From the NCBI GenBank assembly GCA_022059125.1, contig JAEUWY010000006.1, positions 3,286,001 to 3,350,000 of the forward strand: a stretch of DNA of 64,000 bases, in the 5' to 3' direction. The translations under genes and the position numbers were made by a program. Below the pieces are notes generated by a model. It saw nothing but the letters and a program-made list of their open reading frames with translations, made no database searches and was not told the DNA's origin. Shown here piece after piece: positions 56,576 to 64,000 of the stretch (within the stretch, counting starts at the first letter, position 1; every line of letters starts with the position of its first letter). The DNA is from Corynespora cassiicola. Its lineage: Eukaryota > Ascomycota > Dothideomycetes > Pleosporales > Corynesporascaceae.

Positions 56576-59500
56576 ATGGCATCCTCATCATCAAACGATG
56601 CGCATGGTCGCGAGGAGAACACCGCTCTCCCTCCCCTCCCAGAAATCACCGTCGACATACCGAAAACGCCTATGCGTTCCAACACCGACGAGACTCTTGC
56701 AACACTAGGTGACAATGCCTCTCCTGCAACGCTGGTGCCCGACCATCCCAGGCCATCGCATACGCGCGATCCATCGAGCCTCAGTGCAGCACCTGGCCCC
56801 TTCGCAGGCCGTAGTCGCGCCACCAGCGAAGCCACCCTTGCGCCTCAGCCCACGTCCGCAGGCGCTTCCTTTCACAGCGGAGTCAGCAAAGGCACCGCCT
56901 ACACCCTTGACTCCCAGCGCCAAGAGGATGCACTCAAGCCAGACCCTGGATCAGAGAAAGACTTCCAAGTTCCAAACAACAAGTTTGCCTTCTCTCCTGG
57001 TCAGCTGAACAAGCTCTTGAACCCCAAGTCTCTCCCAGCTTTTCTTGCCCTTGGCGGTTTACCTGGACTTGAAACGGGGCTTCGGACAGATGTCAATGCT
57101 GGTCTGAGCTTAGAAGAGAGTGAGTTGTCGGGTTCGGTTTCCTTTGAAGAGGTCACGAAACTTTACAATAAGCCCCTTGGGTCTGGCCCCAGCCAAGCCG
57201 GCGCTAGTCCACCTGGATCTCATGGGGGCGAGGCCTTTGGCGACCGAAAGAAGGTGTACAGCAGCAATGTGCTCCCAGCCAAGAAGCCCATCTCCTTCTT
57301 CACGCTCATGTGGCAAGCCTATTACCGCGAGAACGTCCTCATCCTCTTGACTGTCGCTGCCGTCATCTCACTAGCACTCGGTCTTTATGAAACGTTCGGT
57401 GTCGATCATGGCCCTGGAGCTCCGCCATCCATTGATTGGATCGAGGGATGTGCCATCTGCGTCTCCATCGCGGTGGTGGTGATGGTTGGCGCTATCAACG
57501 ATTACCAGAAGGAGCGCGCTTTCGTCAAACTCAATGCGAAGAAGGACGCCCGTGACGTCAAAGTTGTCCGATCGGGGAAATCCTTCACCCTCTCCGTCTA
57601 CGACATTCTGGTCGGTGATGTGCTGCACATGGAACCCGGAGATCTGATTCCAGCCGACGGTATCTTTATTTCGGGACACAATGTCAAGTGCGACGAGTCG
57701 TCTGCTACCGGAGAGTCTGACCAGATGAAGAAGACCAATGCTGAGCAGGTGATTAAGCTGCTCGAGCGCGGCCACAATGAGCCAAAGGATCTTGATCCCT
57801 TCATCATTTCTGGCAGCAAGGTACTCGAAGGCGTTGGTACTTGTAAGTCGCTTTTATCGACCCTAATATTCTTCGATGTCTAACCGAATAACAGATCTCG
57901 TGACCTCCGTTGGAGTCAACTCCAGCTATGGCAAGATTCTCATGGCCATGCGACAGGAGATGGAGCCGACACCACTGCAGGTCAAACTTGATGGCCTGGC
58001 TAAGGCTATCGCTAAGCTTGCTACAGCTGCATCATTCTTGCTGTTGCTGGTCCTCCTCTTCCGTCTAGTCGCAACTTTTCCCGGCAGTCCCTTGACCCCT
58101 ACCGAGAAGGCCTCCAAATTCATGGATATCCTCATTGTCTCTGTTACGATTATTGTCGTCGCTGTTCCTGAGGGTTTGCCCCTCGCCATTACACTCTCCC
58201 TTGCTTTTGCGACTAGCAAGATGGTCAAGATGAACAATCTCGTCCGTATCATGAAGTCGTGTGAGACCATGGGGAATGCGACTACGATCTGCTCTGACAA
58301 GACTGGAACCTTGACCCAAAACAAGATGACTGTAGTGACTGGAACATTCGGAGAAGACTCTTTTGACGATAAGAATCCCGGAGCAGCCAATAACCGCTCG
58401 ACCGAATTCGCACAGCGCCTTGACACGCAGCAAAGGCGAATTATGATTGACTCCATCGCCATCAACTCCACAGCGTTCGAGGGTGAGGGCGGCGAGTTCG
58501 GGTTTGTCGGCTCCAAGACAGAGACTGCTCTCCTCGGTTTCGCAAAGAACGTTCTTGGAATGACCTCGCTCTCCCAAGAGCGCTCCGCTGCCGAAGTCGT
58601 TCAGCTGTTGCCCTTTGATTCCGCCCGGAAGTGCATGGGTGCGGTCCATAAGCTCCCCAACGGAAACTATCGTCTACTTGTCAAGGGTGCCTCCGAGATT
58701 CTCCTCAGCTATTCTTCTCACCTAGCTCTTCCCACCGGCAATGTTCCCATAACCGGAGCTCAGACTAAGCGCATCGCTACCACCATTGACAACTACGCGA
58801 AGCAATCTCTGCGCACCATCGGCCTCATATACAGGGACTTCACCCAGTGGCCCCCTCGCGGAACCGAGGACCCTGATGATCCTTCCGTTGCTGCTGATCT
58901 TGGGGCACTCCTTGACAGCATGACGTTTATCGGTGTTGTCGGAATTCAGGATCCCATTCGACCTGGTGTTCCCGAGGCTGTTGCTAAATGCCAGCATGCG
59001 GGTGTAGTGGTGCGCATGGTGACAGGCGACAATGTCATCACGGCGAAGGCCATTGCTACCGACTGTGGTATTTATTCCGACGGCCTCGTCATGGAAGGGC
59101 CTGAATTCCGCAAGCTGAGCGAGCCGGAAATGGATGCGATCCTTCCTCGACTCCAGGTGCTTGCTCGCTCGTCGCCGGAGGATAAGCGTATCTTGGTTAC
59201 CCGGTTGCGCAAGCTCGGAGGTATCGTTGCGGTAACAGGTGACGGTACCAATGATGGGCCTGCACTCAAAGCTGCGGACATTGGCTTCTCCATGGGCATT
59301 GCGGGAACCGAAGTGGCCAAGGAAGCATCGGCGATCATTCTCATGGACGACAACTTTGCTTCGATTCTTACTGCGCTTATGTGGGGTCGTGCGGTGAACG
59401 ACGCGGTGCAGAAGTTTCTCCAATTCCAGATCACTGTCAACATTACGGCCATGTTGGTGGCATTCATATCGGCTGTGGAGGACCCTGAGATGCGCTCCAT

Positions 59501-60242
59501 CCTCACTGCCGTGCAATTGCTCTGGATAAATCTCTTCATGGACTCCCTCGCTGCACTGTCGCTGTCCACTGACGCACCTACCAACGAGATCCTCGATCGT
59601 CCTCCTACTCCCCGCTCCGCATCTATCATCAGCCTGACCATGTGGAAGATGATCATCGGACAGACAATCTTTCAAGTCACCGCGGTATTTGTTTTGCACT
59701 TCGCTGGCCCCGAATTCTTGCCCTACCCCGAGGATGAGCGACGCTCATTGATTTTCAACATGTTCGTCTGGCTCCAGATCTTCAATCAATATAACAACCG
59801 TAGGCTGGACAACAAGCTGAACATCTTCATCAACATCCACAAGAACTACCACTTCATTGGACTCAACATTGTCATGGTTGGCTGCCAGATCGTCATCACG
59901 TTCTACGGCTCCACCGCTTTTAGCATCGTCCCCATCAACGGCCCCCAGTGGGGCATCTCGCTCATCACGGCGCTCCTCTGCATTCCCTGGGGAGTGTGCG
60001 TACGCCTCTTCCCAGATCGCTGGTTCGAGGTAATTGCAAAGTTTGTGGGCCGCCCATTCGTCATCGTGTACCGTCCGCTTGCGCGGATGACCGATCGCGT
60101 CGCGGCGAAGCTCAGGCCGAAGAAGAAACAGGAAGAAGAAAAAGATGCCGCCTCGAGTGACGGCGGTAGCTACGTCGGCAGGGGCAAGTCGCCTGTCCAG
60201 ACCATCCGCGTTAGCGGCGACGCGGAGAAGGGCGTCATGTGA
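56576..60242 (+). CDS. PMCA-type Ca2+-transporting P-type ATPase
   Basis: Exons 56576-57842 and 57895-60242 (GTAAGT donor, AACAG acceptor); 1204 residues. A long disordered cytosolic N-terminus precedes the P-type core: VKCDESSATGESDQMKK (actuator), VPEGLPLAITLSLAFAT, the phosphorylation site CSDKTGTLTQNKM (Asp557), KGASEILL, VRMVTGDNVITAKAIA, the hinge VTGDGTNDGPALKAADIGFS, and C-terminal helices with LLWINLFMDSLAALSLSTD. The VPEGLP helix 4 and the NLFMDSLAALSLSTD helix 6 identify a plasma-membrane/vacuolar calcium pump (yeast Pmc1 class) rather than a SERCA or P5 pump. It probably loads Ca2+ into the vacuole or exports it. The short C-terminus has no obvious calmodulin site. The start at 56576 (MASSSSNDAHG) is the first ATG. 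Confidence 0.96.
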
Positions 60243-60764
60243 ATACGAAACAGGCACACGAATCGGTTTGTTTCGGTGCCTGGTATATATATATATATGG
60301 GGCCATTTTGGCGTTTTTTGGATCCCCTTAGAGAGCTCGCGCGACGCGCTGGAGCTGGGGTGGGGGTTTTGTGCTTTTTTCCTAGAATATGGACTCGCGC
60401 GATGCGCTTGAGTTGTCACGACGCAAAAGATATCACACGGACCACAGTCCAGCACTCATTTACCATATACGAATAATGAAAGCAAAAAAGCGCAATTGCG
60501 CTTAGCAAAGACTTTCCAGAGATCTCCGATGGTGATGATGGTAATGTTGATGACGCGAATTGATGAGATGGCACGCCTTCGCGGACTTCGCACCGACTTC
60601 GGTCCTCGGCTGCCGTCCCCACCACCCGCCTATCAAGCCCCCGCGTTCGCCCACTTATGCGTCCCTCAAATAGCCGTTCGGCAGTTGGCTGATACCATTC
60701 CATCCAGCGTTTCCACTTTTTGCATCGCGTCGTGGTTTCAATCATTGTTTTCGCGGTTAGAAAA
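60243..60764. other. Spacer between Ca2+-ATPase and cytochrome b2 genes
   Basis: 520 bp containing a short (TA)n tract at 60284-60298. No gene is supported. Confidence 0.5.
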
Positions 60765-62375
60765 ATGGCAGCATTAGACGGCGCAGAGGTTGCGAAGCAT
60801 AATTCGAAGCAGTCGTGTTGGATCGTTCTCGACTCCAAAGTTTATGATGTCACATCATTCCTCGGGAAGCATCCCGGAGGCGCTGCTATAATCTTGAAGC
60901 AAGCTGGCTCGGTGTGTATGGCCCAAAACCCAAGAGATGATCCATATTGCAACTTGAACCGCTCTGACAAACCCAAGGACGCAACCGACGAATTCAAAAA
61001 ATACCACCCCCTGGACTACGTCAACGACCTCCCCCCAAACTCCCTCCTCGGCCCCATAGACCCAAACACATTCGCCCACCTCCGCATCCCAAAGCCCCCC
61101 AAAGCAGCACCCCCATCCGAAACCGAGGCCCCAAAGCAACTCCCCCACGTCTCCCTCTGCGTCTCAGCCCCCGACTTTGAAAAGGCCGCCAAAGTCGTGC
61201 TCCCGCACAAGTCCTTCGTCTATGCCTCCACCTCCGCAAACACCGGCCACGCCCTCAAGGGCAATCTGGACGACTGGACCCGCATCAGCTTCCGCCCGCG
61301 CATCCTGCGTAATGTCGGCGATGCGGATGCGCGGCGCGCCATCTTCGGGCATGAGGCGCTGTACCCGTTCTATGTGTCACCCATGGGCACTATGGGGGCG
61401 CTGCATCCGGGGGCGGAGCCAGAGATGGTGAAGGGGGCGGTGCGCAAGGGGGCGCATGTTTTGGTCAGCGCGGCGAGCACGAAGACTCCCGAGCAGATTA
61501 TGCAGAGCTTTAAGGAGGAGCAGAAGAGGATTGGAGGAAAGAGTCCCAGCCAGCTGTTCTTTCAGTACTATATGCCTGTTGATCGCAAAAAGGCGATTGA
61601 GCTGATGCGTATTGTGAAGAGGTGCGGGTACAAGGGCCTTTGGATTACGGTGGATACGCCAGTTCTTGGGAAGCGGACTTCGGATCGCGTTTTGCAGGCG
61701 GAAGAGGCGTTGGCGGTTGGGTTGGTGGAGGAGAGTACGGCTGGGTGGGAGTCTGGGGGCGAGAACGCGTTTGCGCCTGCGATGGGAGGAAGGCCGGTGC
61801 AGGGCCAATTGAGTCCTCATACTACTTGGGAGGATTTGGAATGGATTAGGAAAGAGTGGGATGGACCGATTGTGCTAAAGGGGGTGCAGTGTGCGGAAGA
61901 TGCGAAGCTAGCGCTCGAATACGGGTGCCAGGGTATCTTGCTAAGTAACCACGGCGGAAGACAGCTGCATACTGCTCCGAGTGCCCTCATGACATTATTG
62001 GAGATTCGAACATACTGCCCAGAAGTCATTGGCAAGTTGGAAATTTTCCTCGACGGTGGGTTGAGGGATGGATCAGACGTGTTGAAGGCACTGTGCTTGG
62101 GGGCCACAGCTGTGGGTGTGGGCCGCCCGTTCCTATATGCGCTTGCCGCATATGGAGCTCAAGGTGTTGAAAGGTGCATTGAAGGTATGTTATTCTCTCT
62201 CCAACGAATGAGCACCGTCTAACTTCATGCAGTGCTTGCCGAGGAATTGGCCATTGGTATGCGGCTTCTAGGGGTGACATCACTGGACCAATTACGACCA
62301 GAGATGGTAAATGCACAGAGATTACTGAATGATATGTGGAGACCGGAGGGTAGCATAGTAAAGGCGCGTTTGTAG
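60765..62375 (+). CDS. Flavocytochrome b2-type L-lactate / alpha-hydroxy acid dehydrogenase
   Basis: Exons 60765-60911, 60978-62184 and 62233-62375; 498 residues. The N-terminal cytochrome b5 domain has its heme histidines at His36 (HPGG) and His59 (KKYHPLD); the FMN-dependent TIM barrel follows, with PFYVSPMGTMGALHP, FFQYYMPVDRKKAIELM, LWITVDTPVLGKR, the active-site SNHGGRQLHTAPSA and FLDGGLRDGSDVLKALCLGA. Known role: oxidation of L-lactate or another 2-hydroxy acid to the keto acid with electron delivery to cytochrome c. No mitochondrial presequence precedes the b5 domain, unlike yeast Cyb2, so location is uncertain. Removing the first intron (66 nt, no stop, length divisible by three) is required for the normal 23-residue spacing of the heme ligands. 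Confidence 0.93.
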
Positions 62376-63178
62376 ACTACGCATCCATCTATTTCATACC
62401 TTGCAAACCATCATCCTACTCCTAGATGCGCCATTAAAGTCGCCTACGGATGCCAACCGGTGGTTATCTGTTATAAAATTTTTTATTCCAATGCAGCTGT
62501 GCTATGTATGGTGGAACACAATGATAAGGTGCATTATTTCTTAGCTGTCTACTCTACCCTAACCAGAATAAAGGATCTTTGCTTACTAGTCTAAGTCTGC
62601 TAATAGTCTATTAACTAGTTACTGCAGGGCATAAGTCTAGTAACTTATTTTAAGACTTGATGCGCAGGACTTTTCGCCCAACAAAATAACCCATTCTTGC
62701 TTAAAGTAGTATATTAGTATTTTCTTTTGTCAATTGCCAAATTAAATCGTGACTATAAAAAGGACTGATTTCAGATATGTACGCGCAAGACGTGTCACAC
62801 GACAGCTCTAACCAGGCATCTCTACTCCGCTGTTCTACAAATATTTCGCAAAAGCTGTGTGCCTAATAACCACCCTATCCTGTACAATCAATCGTAATTA
62901 AGGGGTGTTTTTGATATACTACTTGTGATTGAAGAAATGAGCGAAGGCGCGGAACGAATAGAAGGTGTTGAGAAATAGGACGCTGACATTGGTAAGCAAG
63001 CGGGTGGGGCTAATCACAAGATTCGGCTATGCAAAATTTTGCGGCCTTGCTACCCCACATTCAAAAACATGTATCCTTGTGAAAAGAACCATGGAACTAC
63101 ATGCTGCAGATGAGCTTTTGACATTTAAGTTGCGTATATATAATTTGAAGGCCGACATTTCTTCATCAAATCACCCTA
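62376..63178. other. AT-rich spacer before tRNA-Leu
   Basis: 800 bp without a supported gene. A small inverted repeat (AAGTCT...AGACTT near 62630-62656) and A/T-rich runs are present; no LTR or transposon end could be established. Confidence 0.45.
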
Positions 63179-63277
63179 GGTGAGATGGCCGAGTTGGTTA
63201 TGGCGCCAGGTTAAGGTCTTCTTAACATCTAATTCCTGGTCACGAAAGTGGCGTGGGTTCGAGTCCCACTCTCATCA
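63179..63277 (+). tRNA. tRNA-Leu(AAG) with 17-nt intron
   Basis: The cloverleaf folds by eye: acceptor GGTGAGA/TCTCATC with discriminator A, D arm with A-box TGGCCGAGTTGG, anticodon stem CCAGG/CCTGG around TT-AAG-G, a long type II variable arm, and T arm GTGGG-TTCGAGT-CCCAC with B-box GGTTCGAGTCC. The intron is 63217-63233, one base after the anticodon, and contains CTTAA that can pair with the anticodon as in canonical eukaryotic pre-tRNA-Leu. It decodes CUU (and CUC by inosine). Confidence 0.95.
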
Positions 63278-63314
63278 TCATTCGTCCGAACATCTGTTCG
63301 GGTTTCGGGAGTTC

Positions 63315-63326
63315 TTTTTTTTTTTT
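63315..63326 (+). terminator. RNA polymerase III terminator (T12)
   Basis: A run of 12 T residues 38 bp downstream of the tRNA-Leu 3' end, the expected Pol III termination signal. Confidence 0.85.
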
Positions 63327-64000
63327 GCTGGAGACGACAACTGAGTGGCGGCCTATTATCAACCCGGCAGCAACCACGCTCTAGCGGATCAGCGTGCAGA
63401 AGCTGGTAGGTCATTCTTGGCAACCAGAAGGTATTTCTTTTGTAATTACAGCATACCCTACAAACCTTGGCTGTTTTATTTATTCTGCAATATCAAAGCT
63501 TTTTTGTTGCAAATGTCTCAACATGTTTACGTTGGGGCTATACACCGTGGTATTTGATTTGCCGTCCTTCAGGCTGTTCATACGGCGTCATTGATAGTCG
63601 TTCTTAAGCAATAAATCTTGGAACCTATCATTTACTAGTAGCGATAGAGTAGTTGAATGTTGTCTGTTGAGTTTAAAACCTGTTTTAGTCACTATATAAC
63701 CTGCCTCCAGTGCTTAGCCACTACCGATTTGCACTCCTCATATGCCGACTGACGAGGCCACCGAATTCATAGATTGCACACGAGATGGTCTAAGAAATAA
63801 CGATCAGTTAAAATTCTCCCATGAAGCGTTCTTCGATACACACCATGGGAGAGGCCCTCAACCTACACGACATGGCGTTCGAGGATCCTAGAACTGCCAA
63901 ACGCCCCAGAACATCGTTCCTCAATGTAGGTTGAGAAGTTCGGATTCAGAAAAGCATCATCTCACACGAACAGAAATCTATTCACACCGTGGAGTTCTCT
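63327..64000. other. Gene-free right end
   Basis: No supported gene in the last 670 bp; short ORFs at 63345-63594 overlap in several frames and match nothing. Confidence 0.45.

Noticed and set aside
58722..59699. 325-codon minus-strand ORF antisense to the Ca2+-ATPase
   Set aside because: Shadow of the P-type ATPase core; no recognisable protein.
62966..63178. Possible LTR beginning TGTTGA upstream of tRNA-Leu
   Set aside because: No matching 3' end, no second copy and no target-site duplication could be found in the window.

Overview
This window is nuclear DNA from a filamentous ascomycete (Pezizomycotina). The evidence is many short 46-66 bp spliceosomal introns with CTAAC/CTGAC-type branch sites, long intergenic spacers without operons, and fungus-specific families (Zn2Cys6/MHR regulators, RTA1, Pth11-like rhodopsin-domain receptor, tannase/feruloyl esterase, CYP52-type P450, cytochrome b2, DUF1996). 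A nuclear tRNA-Leu with a 17-nt intron is also present. The class within Pezizomycotina cannot be fixed from the sequence alone. Exon boundaries were worked out by hand from splice signals, reading phase and conserved protein junctions.

Left part (1-7.4 kb): the 3' end of an epoxide-hydrolase-like alpha/beta hydrolase, a secreted DUF1996 protein, a TesB-type acyl-CoA thioesterase and a large PhoD-like metallophosphatase. Accessory part (8.8-30.6 kb), sparse and AT-richer: SDR, secreted tannase/feruloyl esterase, Upc2-like regulator, RTA1 membrane protein, a broken FAD monooxygenase, ferric reductase, P450, a second MHR regulator and a decayed WD40 propeller. This set would fit uptake and oxidation of plant phenolics or lipids plus tolerance and iron handling, but that link is inference from gene content. 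Several members are damaged: the monooxygenase has an in-frame TGA and no splice path to its ATG, the WD40 gene has a frameshift and a stop, and both regulators lack a visible zinc cluster.

Housekeeping block (31.3-38.2 kb): NBP35 (cytosolic Fe-S assembly), UBA1 (ubiquitin E1) and a cysteine-rich single-pass membrane protein. Right part (39-64 kb): GMC oxidoreductase, Pth11-like receptor, a small orphan ORF, a mitochondrial helical-repeat protein, an intact SMI1/KNR4 (SUKH) protein next to its decayed tandem paralogue, a Zn2Cys6 regulator, a PMCA-type Ca2+ ATPase, flavocytochrome b2 and tRNA-Leu(AAG).

The most checkable observations are two GC-AG introns (NBP35, SDR), a 66-nt stop-free multiple-of-three intron inside the cytochrome b5 domain of the b2 gene, a 35-nt terminal exon that completes DUF1996, the lesions in the monooxygenase, and the SUKH gene/pseudogene pair. 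I did not find a convincing new defence or mobile system; no CRISPR array, rRNA or complete transposon is visible.
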